A stretch of DNA of 64,000 nt from positions 1,364,001 to 1,428,000 of the forward strand of contig NZ_CP021435.1 of assembly GCF_002549795.1 (NCBI RefSeq). Direction: 5' to 3'. Below are positions 17,353 through 26,546 of this stretch, one piece after another. Both the position numbers and the translations under genes were made by a program. Each line of letters starts with the position of its first letter. Within the stretch, counting starts at the first letter, position 1. The notes beneath the pieces are model-generated. The model did not search any database, was not told the DNA's origin, and worked only from the letters and a program-made list of their open reading frames with translations. Origin of the DNA: Halomonas beimenensis (GTDB lineage Bacteria > Pseudomonadota > Gammaproteobacteria > Pseudomonadales > Halomonadaceae).

Positions 17353-19074
17353 TCAGGCGTCGATCTTCTCGCGCAGGAAGTCGAGAATGTCCCCGGCGGG
17401 GACCATGGTGGCCTCGGTGTCACGGCGTCCCTTGTACTCCAGTTCTCCCTTGTCCAGGCCTCGGTCGCCCACCACCAGGCGATGGGGGATGCCCATCAGC
17501 TCCTGGTCGGCGAAGCGCACGCCCGGCCGCAGGTCGCGGTCGTCGAGCAGCACGTCGTAGCCGGCGGCGGTGAGCTCCTGGTAGAGGCGCTCGCTCTCCT
17601 CGCGGACCCGCTGCGACTTGTGGGCATTCATCGGCACCACGGTGACGTGGAAGGGCGCGATGGCGTCCGGCCAGATGATGCCGTTCTCGTCATGGTTCTG
17701 CTCGATGGCGGCGGCGACCACCCGGGTTACCCCGATACCATAGCAGCCCATCCAGGGATGCGCGGCCTTGCCGTTGGCGTCGAGGACGGTGGCATTCATC
17801 GCTTCGCTGTACTTGCGGCCCAGCTGGAAGACGTGGCCCACCTCGATGCCGCGCTTGATGGACAGGGTGCCCTGGCCGTCCGGCGAGGGGTCGCCCTCGA
17901 CCACGTTGCGCAGGTCGGCGACCTTGGGCAGCGCCACGTCGCGCTCCCAGTTGATGCCGAAGTAGTGCTTGCCGTCGATGTTGGCGCCGGCGCCGAAGTC
18001 GCTCATCAGCGCCACGCTGCGGTCGATGACGATCGGCATGTCCAGGTTCACCGGGCCCAGGGAGCCGGGACCGGCGCCCACCACCGCGCGGATCTCCTCC
18101 TCGGTGGCCATGGTCAGGGGGCTGGCCACCTCGGGCAGGTGCTCGGCCTTGACCTCGTTGAGCTCGTGGTCGCCGCGCACCAGCAGGGCCACCAGGCCGC
18201 CCTCGGCGCCCTGCACCATCAAGGTCTTGAGGGTCTTCTCGATGGGCAGCCCGTGCTGCTCGACCAGGGCGGCGATGGTCTTGGCGTCCGGGGTGTCGAC
18301 CAGGCGCAGCTCCTCGCTCGGCGCGGGGCGCTCCGGCTGGCTGCCCAGCGGCGCCGGCAGGGCCTCGGCCTTCTCCATGTTGGCGGCGTAGTCGGACTCG
18401 GTGGAGAAGACGATGTCGTCCTCGCCGGAGTCGGCCAGCACGTGGAACTCGTGGGAGTCGGTGCCGCCGATGGCGCCGGTGTCGGCGATCACCGGGCGGA
18501 AGTCCAGGCCCAGGCGGGTGAAGATGCGCACATAGGCATCGTACATGGCCTGGTAGGTCTCCATGAGCGAGGGCTCGTCGATATGGAAGGAGTAGGCGTC
18601 CTTCATCAGGAACTCGCGGGAACGCATTACCCCGAAGCGCGGGCGGATCTCGTCACGGAACTTGGTCTGGATCTGGTAGAAGTTCGAGGGCAGCTGCTTG
18701 TAGCTGGAGATCTCGCGACGGATCAGGTCGGTGATCACCTCCTCGTGGGTCGGGCCGACGCAGTAGTCGCGGTCGTGGCGGTCCTTGAGGCGCAGCAGCT
18801 CGGGGCCGTACTGCTCCCAGCGGCCGGATTCCTGCCACAGCTCGGCGGGCTGGACGGCGGGCATCAGCACCTCCTGGGCGCCGGCGCGGTCCATCTCCTC
18901 GCGGACGATGCGCTCCACCTTGCGCAGGGTCTTGAGACCCAGCGGCAACCAGGTATAGAGGCCCGAGGTCAGGCGGCGGATCATGCCGGCCCGCAGCATC
19001 AGCTGGTGGCTGACCACCTCGGCGTCGGCGGGGGTTTCCTTGAGGGTGGAGATCAACAGTTGCGTGGCGCGCAT
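17353..19074 (-). CDS. proS: Prolyl-tRNA synthetase
   Basis: This 573-residue class II synthetase matches the bacterial type with an editing insert. Motifs are [13 protein letters not shown] at the N-terminus, [13 protein letters not shown], the motif 2 region [22 protein letters not shown] written here in parts ([11 protein letters not shown], then [11 protein letters not shown]), the YbaK-like insert around residues 230-390, and [13 protein letters not shown] as motif 3. E. coli ProRS is 572 residues. The ATG at 19074 begins the conserved MRATQ sequence; the frame extends further upstream without homology. Confidence 0.97.
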   Translation of the reverse strand: MRATQLLISTLKETPADAEVVSHQLMLRAGMIRRLTSGLYTWLPLGLKTLRKVERIVREEMDRAGAQEVLMPAVQPAELWQESGRWEQYGPELLRLKDRHDRDYCVGPTHEEVITDLIRREISSYKQLPSNFYQIQTKFRDEIRPRFGVMRSREFLMKDAYSFHIDEPSLMETYQAMYDAYVRIFTRLGLDFRPVIADTGAIGGTDSHEFHVLADSGEDDIVFSTESDYAANMEKAEALPAPLGSQPERPAPSEELRLVDTPDAKTIAALVEQHGLPIEKTLKTLMVQGAEGGLVALLVRGDHELNEVKAEHLPEVASPLTMATEEEIRAVVGAGPGSLGPVNLDMPIVIDRSVALMSDFGAGANIDGKHYFGINWERDVALPKVADLRNVVEGDPSPDGQGTLSIKRGIEVGHVFQLGRKYSEAMNATVLDANGKAAHPWMGCYGIGVTRVVAAAIEQNHDENGIIWPDAIAPFHVTVVPMNAHKSQRVREESERLYQELTAAGYDVLLDDRDLRPGVRFADQELMGIPHRLVVGDRGLDKGELEYKGRRDTEATMVPAGDILDFLREKIDA

Positions 19075-19224
19075 GGGTCCGGGGTGTCCTCGAGCAAGAA
19101 TCGGGTGGAAACGGTCGGGCCGCCGGGTGGCGGGACATGAGCGGCATTGTACGGCCAAGCGGGAGTGGCGGCAAAAGCCCGCGGGGGCCGGGCAGCGCTA
19201 TCGCAGTTGGATCTGACGAGGGGC

Positions 19225-19320
19225 GCCGGGGACAAGCCGAAGAGGAGGTCCTACGCCATGGACGGCGTCGGTAGCGCCCATGGAAGGGTTCACAGCGCCT
19301 CCTCGAAGGCTTGTCGCCGG
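19225..19320. repeat. Candidate interspersed palindromic repeat element
   Basis: About 96 bp are bounded by inverted arms: CCGGGGACAAGCC...AGGAGG on the left and the complement of GGCTTGTCGCCGG, with CCTCCTC inside, on the right. The centre contains ACGCC-ATGGAC-GGCGT and a second CCATGG. It sits between divergent proS and the nitrilase gene and encodes nothing recognisable. The modular palindrome resembles REP/BIME-type intergenic repeats. Copy number elsewhere cannot be seen in this window. Confidence 0.5.
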
Positions 19321-19368
19321 ATCAGTCCCGATCGATCCGCTGTCTGCGATAGTCCGGGGCCGCAGGGC

Positions 19369-20280
19369 TTACCCCAAAGGGTGCGTCGCGATGCCCGGCG
19401 CCAGGCGGGGGTGTTGCAGCGCCCAGTCGGCGTGGTTGTTGACCTGGCCGTGTTCGCGCAGGGCGCGGATCCGTGCCAGGTCCAGGCGCGCCAGCTGCCA
19501 GCCGGGGGTGGCGTCCGCGGCCAGGGTCAGCACCCCGTCCGGCGGGAAGCCATGGTCGCAGGGCGTGAAGACGCCGGCACGGCCGATGTTGATGTCCACC
19601 GCCGGCGACCATAGCGCCTCGCCCACCGTGGGCGAATGGATCACCGCCACCTGCTGCTCGATGGCCCGGGCCTGGGCGCTGAGGCGCACCCGCTGGTAGC
19701 CGGCCTCGGTGTCGGTGCAGCTCGGCACCAGCAGCAGCTCGGCGCCGGCCTCGACCAGGGCTCGCGCCAGCAGGGGGAACTCGCTGTCGTAGCAGATCAG
19801 CACCCCCAGCCGCCCGGCGGGGGTGTCGAAGACCCGAAGGCCGTCGCCCTCGACCACGCCCCAGTCGTCGTTCTCGAAGCGGGTCATCACCTGCTTGTCC
19901 TGGTGGCCCGCCCGGCCGTCGGGGCCGAACAGCCAGGCCCGGTTGACGAAGCGGCCGTCGTCCAGGCGCCAGGGCAGGGAAGGGGCGAGGATCGTCGCGC
20001 CATGGCGCACCGCCAGCTCGCGCCAGGTCTCGACGAAGGCCTCGCGCCACGGCTGCAGGCAGTGCAGCTGGGCCTGGAGGTCGCCCCGCTCGGCCTCGGG
20101 CAGCATCGAGGCCAGCTCCATGGCCCCGTACTCGGGGAAGACCAGCAGCTCGGCGCCACGGCTCGTCGCGTCCTGGACCCAGCGCGCCGCCTTGGCCCGG
20201 AAGCCGGCGAAGTCGGCGAAGGCCTCGATGGGGTACTGGGCGGTGGCCACGGTCACCGGACGTTCGCTCCCCCCGGTCAT
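19369..20280 (-). CDS. Carbon-nitrogen hydrolase (nitrilase superfamily)
   Basis: This 303-residue protein has the complete nitrilase triad: Glu in LLVFPEYGAM, Lys in HQDKQVMTRF and Cys in GVLICYDSEFPL. Such enzymes hydrolyse nitriles, amides or N-carbamoyl compounds, and the substrate cannot be assigned. Its start overlaps the stop of the upstream GNAT gene by 4 bp, so the two are translationally coupled. Nitrilase-GNAT pairs, including fusions, occur in many bacteria, which hints at a shared metabolite-repair or amide-processing task. Confidence 0.88.
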   Translation of the reverse strand: MTGGSERPVTVATAQYPIEAFADFAGFRAKAARWVQDATSRGAELLVFPEYGAMELASMLPEAERGDLQAQLHCLQPWREAFVETWRELAVRHGATILAPSLPWRLDDGRFVNRAWLFGPDGRAGHQDKQVMTRFENDDWGVVEGDGLRVFDTPAGRLGVLICYDSEFPLLARALVEAGAELLLVPSCTDTEAGYQRVRLSAQARAIEQQVAVIHSPTVGEALWSPAVDINIGRAGVFTPCDHGFPPDGVLTLAADATPGWQLARLDLARIRALREHGQVNNHADWALQHPRLAPGIATHPLG

Positions 20281-20873
20281 GGGCGCAGCGCCTTGAGCCA
20301 GAAGACCATGGGCTTGGCGGTCTCCTCGGCCTCGTCCTGGTCCTTCCAGGCGAAGGTGGTGACAAGCGACGGCGTGCGCCGGTAGCCCCGGGCGTTCCAG
20401 AAGCCGTGCAGCGGCCGGTAGTCGGCCGGCTTGCGGGGATGGTCGTCGGGGCGCTCCACGGCGCAGAAGGCCGCGAACTCGAACCCTTCACCCGCGGCGT
20501 GTGTCTCCCTCGCCTCCATAAAGGCCTTGCCGATGCCCCGGCCGCGGTACTCGGGCAGCAGGACCGACTCGCCGTAGTAGAAGACCGTCTCGGGCCGGTA
20601 GCCGGCGGCCTCGAAGGGGCCGCGGAACTCATCCACCTCGTCGGCCAGCGGCTGGCCGGTGGCCGCGCCCACCAGGGGGCCGCCGTCGAAGGCCAGCACG
20701 AAGAGGCTGCGCGGGTTGCGGGCGTAGCGGTCGAGGTAGTCGGCCTCGTAGGCCGGGTCGCCGTCGTAGAGGTAGGGGAAATCGCGGAAGACCCGGATGC
20801 GCAGCCGCGCCAGGGCCTCCAGGTGGGGGGCGATGTCGCGCCCCTGGCAGGTGGTCAGGGTGATGGCCGCCAT
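20277..20873 (-). CDS. GNAT-family N-acetyltransferase
   Basis: This 198-residue protein has a GNAT fold. The acetyl-CoA binding motif is LLPEYRGRGIGKAFMEARE near residues 108-126, preceded by a core strand with a YYGES segment. The ending PLHGFWNARGYRRTPSLVTTFAWKDQ is typical of the subfamily paired with nitrilases. The ATG at 20873 is chosen because upstream sequence lacks coding character. It is first gene of a two-gene unit with the carbon-nitrogen hydrolase; substrate unknown. Confidence 0.85.
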   Translation of the reverse strand: MAAITLTTCQGRDIAPHLEALARLRIRVFRDFPYLYDGDPAYEADYLDRYARNPRSLFVLAFDGGPLVGAATGQPLADEVDEFRGPFEAAGYRPETVFYYGESVLLPEYRGRGIGKAFMEARETHAAGEGFEFAAFCAVERPDDHPRKPADYRPLHGFWNARGYRRTPSLVTTFAWKDQDEAEETAKPMVFWLKALRP

Positions 20874-20975
20874 GATCGTCGCTCCCGGCTGGTGGCAGGT
20901 CGCCGGCACCCTAGCAGGCGAGCCCGTTCGCGCCAATCCTGATGGCGACCTGCACGACCGCCGCCGCGACACCAC

Positions 20976-21719
20976 TCATCCCACCCAGGGCGTGGCGCGT
21001 ACCAGCAACCCCAGGGCCAGGGTCGCCGAGACGCTGAGCAGGGTGCCGAGCAGCACGTATTCGGTGAGCTTGCGGTCGCGGCGCTCGCGCAGGTCGCCGA
21101 AGCGCAGCACCGACTTGGCGGTGAGCAGGAAGCCTACGGCGGTGAATTCGTCGACCAGCACCAGGGTCAGCACCAGCAGGCGCTCGAGGATCCCGATCCG
21201 CGCGCCCGCCGCGGCCAGGGTGCCGGGATCGGCGACCTCGTCGCTCCAGGGGCGCATGGCGAGCGCGATGGCCAGCGCCATGGGCCGGGTCACCAGCAGG
21301 TAGGCCAGGGCGAGCGTCAGCACCCCCGGGCTGGCCAGCCAAGCCAGGGTCTCGGCCAGCGGGGCCGCGCTGCCCTGCCATGCCAGCCAGACGGCCAGCA
21401 GCACCGCCAGGTGCAGGGCCTGGTCGAGCAGGAACCAGCGCAGCCGGTGGGGATCGAGCCAGGCCTTGCCCAGGTCGATGAGGCCGTGGCTGCCGGCGAC
21501 GGCCAGTCCCGCGAGGAAGGCCGGGATGGGGCCGGCCCCGGCGAGCCCCAGCACGCCCAGCGTCAGCAGGCCATGCAGGCCCGCATGGAGGTAGAGGGCG
21601 GTGGCGCGTCCCTTGTGGCGCTGGCGCGCCTCCACCCAGCGTCGCGGCTGGAGCAGGAAGTCGCCCACCAGGTGGGCCAGGAGCAGGGCGAGCAGTGCCG
21701 CCAGGGGCGTCGCGCTCAT
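20976..21719 (-). CDS. DUF3307 integral membrane protein
   Basis: This 247-residue protein has about six hydrophobic helices and the DUF3307 N-terminal pattern AHLVGDFLLQPRRWVEARQRHKGRA, then HAGLHGLLTLG. DUF3307 proteins are almost always next to a SatD-type protein, as here, where the start overlaps the satD-like stop by 4 bp. The function is unknown; a membrane partner whose level is set by the SatD protein is a reasonable guess. Confidence 0.85.
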   Translation of the reverse strand: MSATPLAALLALLLAHLVGDFLLQPRRWVEARQRHKGRATALYLHAGLHGLLTLGVLGLAGAGPIPAFLAGLAVAGSHGLIDLGKAWLDPHRLRWFLLDQALHLAVLLAVWLAWQGSAAPLAETLAWLASPGVLTLALAYLLVTRPMALAIALAMRPWSDEVADPGTLAAAGARIGILERLLVLTLVLVDEFTAVGFLLTAKSVLRFGDLRERRDRKLTEYVLLGTLLSVSATLALGLLVRATPWVG

Positions 21720-22363
21720 GGAGTGGTGTCCTCCTCGGCCAGGCGTTTGCGGAACAGGGCCAGGGTGTCGACCAGCAGGGGCCAGCGGGCGGCGCGCAGC
21801 CGCTTGTGCACGCTGGGCTGGCGGATGCCCAGGCGCTCGGCCAGGGCCTGCTGGGTCTCCTCATGCCGCAGTCGCAGCCGGACGATCTCGGCGGAGTAGG
21901 GCGACCAGCCCTCGACCAGCTCGTCCAGGTAGCGCAGCACCAGCGCCAGGCAGGGTTCCACGGCCTCGGTGGTCATCGCCAGGGCGAGATGCTCGTCCCG
22001 GCGGGCCAGGGCATCCAGGGCCCGGCCCGAGGCCACGAAGACCGGTCCATCGGCGGAGGCCAGGTCATCGGCGGGGGGGAGGGTGTCCGCGCCCACCGCG
22101 ATGGCCACCCGGGCGTCCCAGCGCTGGTCGGCCTCGGAGCGCTCGATCAGGCTGGCGCGCAGCGTCACGGCCGCATCCACGGCGGCGGCGGGGTCCGGCA
22201 GCGCAAGCTGGAAGCCGTCGCCGCGGTAGCGTTGATAGGTGCCGTCATGGTGGTCGGCGAGCTCGGCGAGCGCCGCCTCGAGCGTCCGGTGGAGGCAGCG
22301 GGCATCGGCGATGCGGCGCGACTCGATGACGTCGCCGGTCAGCACGGCGAGACGGGAGACCAT
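21716..22363 (-). CDS. SatD-family protein with C-terminal helix-turn-helix
   Basis: This 215-residue protein starts with the SatD signature MVSRLAVLTGDVIESRRI. A nucleotide-cyclase-like region follows (YRGDGFQLALPDPAAAVDAAV), and a C-terminal HTH resembling sigma region 4 (ALAERLGIRQPSVHKRLRAA). The ATG at 22363 has GGGAGG seven bases upstream. The presence of a DNA-binding end, a membrane DUF3307 partner in the same operon and a palindrome just upstream suggests an autoregulated sensor-effector pair. The family's biochemical role is not established. Confidence 0.82.
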   Translation of the reverse strand: MVSRLAVLTGDVIESRRIADARCLHRTLEAALAELADHHDGTYQRYRGDGFQLALPDPAAAVDAAVTLRASLIERSEADQRWDARVAIAVGADTLPPADDLASADGPVFVASGRALDALARRDEHLALAMTTEAVEPCLALVLRYLDELVEGWSPYSAEIVRLRLRHEETQQALAERLGIRQPSVHKRLRAARWPLLVDTLALFRKRLAEEDTTP

Positions 22364-22400
22364 GAGCGTTCCTCCCTTCGGGAGCATCATGGTGTTAACC

Positions 22401-22435
22401 ATAGCCCAAAAAGGCTATTAATCAATAAAATAGCC
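22401..22435. promoter_or_regulatory. Candidate SatD operator: ATAGCC/GGCTAT triplet
   Basis: Three copies of one hexamer lie in an AT-rich pocket 38 bp before the SatD start: ATAGCC at 22401-22406, its inverse GGCTAT at 22413-22418, and ATAGCC again at 22430-22435. The first two form a 6-bp inverted repeat with a 6-base spacer. The arrangement suits an HTH repressor acting on the promoter of the DUF3307-SatD operon. Confidence 0.5.
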
Positions 22436-22467
22436 TTATTGAGTTATATAGCGGCCGCCATCCGCCA

Positions 22468-23652
22468 TCACCTCTGCCGCGCCAGTGCGCCCATGGCCTG
22501 CTCCGGCCCGGCCAGGGTCATGGGATACATGCGGTCGTCGATCAGCTCGCGGATCAGGCCGGTCGAGGGCGTGAAGTCCCAGTGCCGCCGAGGCATGGGA
22601 TTGAGCCAGGCCAGGCGCGGGAAGGACCGGACCAACCGTGACAGCCAGGCCGCGCCGGGCTCGTCGTTGAAGTGCTCGACGCTGCCGCCGGGATGGGTGA
22701 TCTCGTAGGGCGACATGGCGGCGTCGCCGACGATCACCACCCGGTAATCGTCGCCATAGGTATGGAGGACGTCCCGCGTGGGGATGCGCTCGGCGTGTCG
22801 CCGGGCATTGTGCCGCCACAGGCCCTCGTAGAGGCAGTTGTGGAAGTAGTAGTGTTCGAGGTGCTTGAACTCGGCCCGGGCGGCGGAAAACAGCGCCTCG
22901 CAGGTACGGATGTGGTCGTCCATGGAGCCGCCCACGTCGAGCAGCAGCAGCACCTTGACCGCGTTGTGGCGCTCGGGGCGCATCCGCACGTTGAGCAAGC
23001 CGGCGTCCCGGGCGGTGGCGCGGATGGTGGCGTCGACGTCGAACTCCTCGGCCGCGCCTTCCCGGGCGAAGCGCCGCAGCCGGCGCAGGGCCATCTTGAT
23101 GTTGCGGGTACCGAGTCGGCGATCGTCGTCGTAGTCGCGGAAGCGCCGTTCGTCCCAGACCTTCGCCGCCCGACGGTGGCGCGAGCCGTCCTGGCCGAGG
23201 CGGATGCCCTCGGGATGGTAGCCATAGGCGCCGAAGGGACTGGTGCCGCCGGTGCCGATCCACTTGTTGCCGCCGGCGTGGCGGTCGGTCTGTTCCTCGA
23301 GGCGTCGCTTGAAGGTCTCGATCAGCGCCTCGAGGCCGCCCAGGGACTCGATCCTTGCCTTCTCCTCCTCGGACAGCCGCTTCTCGAACTCCCGGCGCAG
23401 CCAGTCGTCGGGGATCAGCGCCTCGATGGCGGCGTCGAGATCCTCGATGCCCTCGACCCAGGCGCCGAAGGCCCGATCGAAGCGGTCGAAGTGGCGCTCG
23501 TCCTTGACCAGCACGGTGCGGGCGACCCCGTGCAGGGCTTCCAGGTCGGCGAAGATCACGCCCCGCTCCACCACGGCGTGCAGGTCGAGCAACTCGCGCA
23601 GCGACACCGGCACCTCGAAGCGGCGCAGGGTCTCGAACAGGCCGATGAACAT
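22468..23652 (-). CDS. VWA domain protein of the CoxE-like family
   Basis: This 394-residue cytosolic protein has a C-terminal von Willebrand A fold with a metal-site variant: LLLLDVGGSMDDHIRTCEAL, where the usual MIDAS DxSxS reads DVGGS. It also has the CoxE-type N-terminus (GLFETLRRFEVPVSLRELLDL). Such proteins work with a MoxR AAA+ ATPase to insert metals or assemble enzyme complexes. The partner gene lies 3 bp upstream. The enzyme served is not in the window. Confidence 0.87.
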   Translation of the reverse strand: MFIGLFETLRRFEVPVSLRELLDLHAVVERGVIFADLEALHGVARTVLVKDERHFDRFDRAFGAWVEGIEDLDAAIEALIPDDWLRREFEKRLSEEEKARIESLGGLEALIETFKRRLEEQTDRHAGGNKWIGTGGTSPFGAYGYHPEGIRLGQDGSRHRRAAKVWDERRFRDYDDDRRLGTRNIKMALRRLRRFAREGAAEEFDVDATIRATARDAGLLNVRMRPERHNAVKVLLLLDVGGSMDDHIRTCEALFSAARAEFKHLEHYYFHNCLYEGLWRHNARRHAERIPTRDVLHTYGDDYRVVIVGDAAMSPYEITHPGGSVEHFNDEPGAAWLSRLVRSFPRLAWLNPMPRRHWDFTPSTGLIRELIDDRMYPMTLAGPEQAMGALARQR

Positions 23653-23655
23653 GAC

Positions 23656-24501
23656 TTACCTGCCTTGCCGGCGCAGCATGAAGGCCAGCCGTTCCAGTAA
23701 CTGCGTATCCTGCTCGTTCTTCACCAGGGCGCCGGCCAGCGGCGGGATGGCCCGGGCCGGGTCGCGCTGGTAGAGCGCCTCCTGGGCCAGCTCGTCGGCC
23801 ATCAGCAGCTTCAGCCAGTCCACCAGCTCGGAGGTGGAGGGCTTCTTCTTGAGGCCCGGGGCCTCGCGCAGCTCGAAGAACACCTCCAGGGCCTCGCCGA
23901 CCAGCCGCGGGGCGATCCCGGGGAAGTGGACGTCGACGATGGCCTGCATGGTCTCGCGGTCCGGGAAGTCGATGTAGTGGAAGAAGCAGCGGCGCAGGAA
24001 GGCGTCGGGCAGCTCCTTCTCGTTGTTGGAGGTGATCACCACCACCGGGCGATGGCGGGCGCGGATGGTCTCGTCCGTCTCGTAGACGTGGAATTCCATG
24101 CGGTCGAGTTCCTGCAGCAGGTCGTTGGGAAACTCGATGTCGGCCTTGTCGATCTCGTCGATCAGCAGCACCACCCGCTCGTCGGCGGTGAAGGCCTCCC
24201 ACAGCTTGCCCGGTCGGATGTAGTTGGCCACGTCCTCCACGCCCTCGATGCCGAGCTGGGAGTCGCGCAGCCGGCTCACCGCGTCGTACTCGTAGAGCCC
24301 CTGGGCGGCCTTGGTGGTGGACTTGACGTGCCAGGTGATCAGGCGGGTGTCCAGCGAGGCCGCCAGCTCCTCGGCCAGTCGGGTCTTGCCGGTGCCCGGT
24401 TCGCCCTTGACCAGCAGCGGGCGCTGCAGGGTCACGGCGGCATTCACCGCCCGCTTGAGGCCCTCGGTGGCCACGTAGGTGGAAGTGCTGTCGAACGCCA
24501 T
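23656..24501 (-). CDS. MoxR-family AAA+ ATPase
   Basis: This 281-residue AAA+ chaperone has Walker A VKGEPGTGKTRLAEEL, Walker B VVLLIDEIDKAD, sensor 1 VVITSNNEKELPDAF and the arginine-finger segment RRCFFHYIDFP. The ATG at 24501 has GAGAGG upstream; an upstream GTG at 24525 has no ribosome site. Together with the VWA gene 3 bp downstream it forms a MoxR-CoxE-type pair that remodels or matures a client enzyme by ATP hydrolysis. Confidence 0.92.
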   Translation of the reverse strand: MAFDSTSTYVATEGLKRAVNAAVTLQRPLLVKGEPGTGKTRLAEELAASLDTRLITWHVKSTTKAAQGLYEYDAVSRLRDSQLGIEGVEDVANYIRPGKLWEAFTADERVVLLIDEIDKADIEFPNDLLQELDRMEFHVYETDETIRARHRPVVVITSNNEKELPDAFLRRCFFHYIDFPDRETMQAIVDVHFPGIAPRLVGEALEVFFELREAPGLKKKPSTSELVDWLKLLMADELAQEALYQRDPARAIPPLAGALVKNEQDTQLLERLAFMLRRQGR

Positions 24502-24597
24502 GGATCGCCTCTCGAAGGTCGTCACAAATTCAAACGAGTGTACGTAAGGGGCGCCGACGGGACAATCTCCTCGGCGAGTGGCGGGGAGCCTCAGGCG

Positions 24598-25344
24598 TCA
24601 CGATCCCCTGTCGGGCCCGAGACGGGCGAGATAGCGGCGCAACTGCCGGGCGTTCTCGACGGCGTGGCCGGCCTCGTCGTTGTTGAAGTAGGCGTAGGCG
24701 TCGTGGCCGTCCACGGCCTGGTCCCGGAGCCGTCGGGCCTGGGCGGTGAGGTACTGGGGCGAGTAGGCGCCCCGGTAGTGATCGCCGTGGAAACGCAGGT
24801 AGGTCCAGTCGGCGGTGAGCCGCCGGGGGTGGTTGGGGAGCATGTCGTGCCAGCACAGGGCGACGCCGTGGGCCTGCAGCACCCGGTAGACGGCATCGCA
24901 CAGCCAGGAGGGGTCGCGGAATTCCAGGGCCCAGCGATGCTCGGGCGGGGCCGCCTCGAGAAAGGCATCCAGGCGCTCGGCGTCGACCCGCCAGCGCCCC
25001 GGCAGCTGCACCAGGATCGGGCCCAGCGTGTCGCCGAGCCATTCGGCCACCTCCAGGAAGCGGCCGATGGTGGCCCCGGGATCCTTGAGCTTCTTGATGT
25101 GGCTGCCGTAACGGCTGAACTTGACGGCGAAGCGGAAGCCGTCGGGGACGGCGTCGCGCCAGGCGCGGAAGGTGGTGGCCTCGGGTAGCCGATAGAAGGT
25201 GTTGTTGATCTCCACCGTCGCGAAATGCTCGGCGTAGTGCCCGAGCCAGCGTTCACGGGGCAGGGCGTCCGGGTAGAAGACGCCTCGCCAGTGAGCGTAC
25301 TGGTAGCCCGAGGTCCCGACGTGAACTCGTGCCGTGCGGCTCAT
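24598..25344 (-). CDS. DUF72 (YecE-like) protein
   Basis: This 248-residue protein has the DUF72 TIM-barrel-like pattern: VHVGTSGYQYAHWRGVFYP at the N-terminus, VEINNTFYRLPE, FAVKFSRYGSHIKKL, ALEFRDPSWL and DAYAYFNNDEAGHAVENA near the end. Members such as E. coli YecE have no proven activity. It is transcribed toward the MoxR gene but separated from it by about 100 bp, so it is likely a separate unit. Confidence 0.88.
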   Translation of the reverse strand: MSRTARVHVGTSGYQYAHWRGVFYPDALPRERWLGHYAEHFATVEINNTFYRLPEATTFRAWRDAVPDGFRFAVKFSRYGSHIKKLKDPGATIGRFLEVAEWLGDTLGPILVQLPGRWRVDAERLDAFLEAAPPEHRWALEFRDPSWLCDAVYRVLQAHGVALCWHDMLPNHPRRLTADWTYLRFHGDHYRGAYSPQYLTAQARRLRDQAVDGHDAYAYFNNDEAGHAVENARQLRRYLARLGPDRGS

Positions 25345-25436
25345 GCGGCCTCCCGGCGCCCGCGTCGTGTTGTCTCCCGAGAACGGGGCGCAGGCTCAGG
25401 ATGGCTCCGTCGCGTCGGGACCGCCACCAGGGCCGG

Positions 25437-26324
25437 TCAGTCGGCGTCGTCGGGACGATAGGCCTCCACCAGGATCGCCGGATCGGCCTCGCCCCGTCCC
25501 CGCGCGGCCTGGGCCCGCATCAGCTGGGCGGCCAGGGCGCTCATCGGCGTGGCGCTGGTCACCCGGCCGCTCTGCGCCACCGCCATGTCCAGGTCCTTGA
25601 GCAGGGTGCGCAGGTGCCAGGGCGGGGCGGCGAAGTCGCGCGTGGCCATGCGCGGCGCGAGGATGCGGAACGGCCTGGAGTCGGCGAAGCCGCCGGCGAG
25701 CGCCTCGGTGAGCCGGGTGGCGTCGACGCCGCTGGCCTCGGCGAGCGCCACCATCTCGGCGATCACCGCCGCCTGGCAGCCCACGATCATCTGGTTGCAG
25801 ACCTTGGTGACCTGGCCGCTGCCCACCGGCCCCATGCGGGTGAGGCGCGCGGCCAGCGGCTCGAGCAGGGGCCGCACGGCCTCGACGTCCTGTTCCGCCC
25901 CGCCGCACATGATGGCCAGCTCCCCGGCCTCGGCCCCGGCCACCCCGCCGGAGACCGGCGCGTCCACCCAGGGCACCCCGCAGGCTGCCTCGAGCCGGGC
26001 GGCGAAGTCCCGGGTGGCCGCGGGGTCGCTGCTGGAGAGATCGACCAGGCGCTGCCCGGGCCGGGCACGGGCCGCCACGCCGTCCTCGCCGAACACCACC
26101 GCCTCGACCACGGCGGTGTTCGCGAGGCACAGCAGGATGACGTCCGCCTCGTCGACCAGCTCGCCGAGCGAGCCGGCCACCCGGGCCCCGGCCTCGGCGA
26201 CCCCGGCGGTCTTGTCCGCCGAGCGGTTCCAGACGGTGACGTCGAAGCCGGCGCCGAGCAGCCGGCGGGTCATGGGGTCGCCCATCAGGCCGATGCCGAT
26301 GAAACCGAGGCGGGGATGCGTCAT
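25437..26324 (-). CDS. NAD(P)-dependent beta-hydroxyacid dehydrogenase
   Basis: This 295-residue protein is of the 3-hydroxyisobutyrate/tartronate semialdehyde reductase family. It has the Rossmann motif LGFIGIGLMGDPM, the substrate loop VDAPVSGGVAGAEAG and the catalytic Lys in GQVTKVCNQMIVG. Family members oxidise or reduce beta-hydroxyacids, and the exact substrate is open. The ATG at 26324 has GGGAG upstream. A 6-bp inverted repeat ATGGAA-N5-TTCCAT at 26362-26378 lies in its promoter region and could be an operator. Confidence 0.87.
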   Translation of the reverse strand: MTHPRLGFIGIGLMGDPMTRRLLGAGFDVTVWNRSADKTAGVAEAGARVAGSLGELVDEADVILLCLANTAVVEAVVFGEDGVAARARPGQRLVDLSSSDPAATRDFAARLEAACGVPWVDAPVSGGVAGAEAGELAIMCGGAEQDVEAVRPLLEPLAARLTRMGPVGSGQVTKVCNQMIVGCQAAVIAEMVALAEASGVDATRLTEALAGGFADSRPFRILAPRMATRDFAAPPWHLRTLLKDLDMAVAQSGRVTSATPMSALAAQLMRAQAARGRGEADPAILVEAYRPDDAD

Positions 26325-26520
26325 GGGGGAGTCTCCCTGTGCAAAAGCCTCAGCATGCGTTATGGAAGGGTTTTCCATCAAGTGGTCGCGGCGGGATGCC
26401 CCGCCATGATGCGCTGCAATACCCCGTCGGGCGGCCATGGTGCGCCGACTCGGCGTCCGGCTCGGGGGCGTTCGCGAAGGTTTTTCTCTAACCCTCTATC
26501 GGTAAAGGAAAATCTCCTGG
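26325..26520. other. Non-coding stretch upstream of the candidate small RNA
   Basis: No gene was found here. It contains the ATGGAA-N5-TTCCAT inverted repeat at 26362-26378 and, near 26483-26515, an AT-richer segment with TTTTTC and GGAAAA as rough inverted ends. This segment could hold an upstream activator site for the promoter at 26522. Confidence 0.5.
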
Positions 26521-26521
26521 G

Positions 26522-26537
26522 TGGCATAGCGCTTGTA
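26522..26537 (+). promoter_or_regulatory. Candidate sigma54 (-24/-12) promoter
   Basis: TGGCATA-GCGC-TTGTA matches the RpoN consensus TGGCACG-N4-TTGCW with the GG and G elements at correct spacing (two mismatches in the first block and one in the second). The predicted start is near 26547. Confidence 0.4.
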
Positions 26538-26546
26538 AAGGGATCG

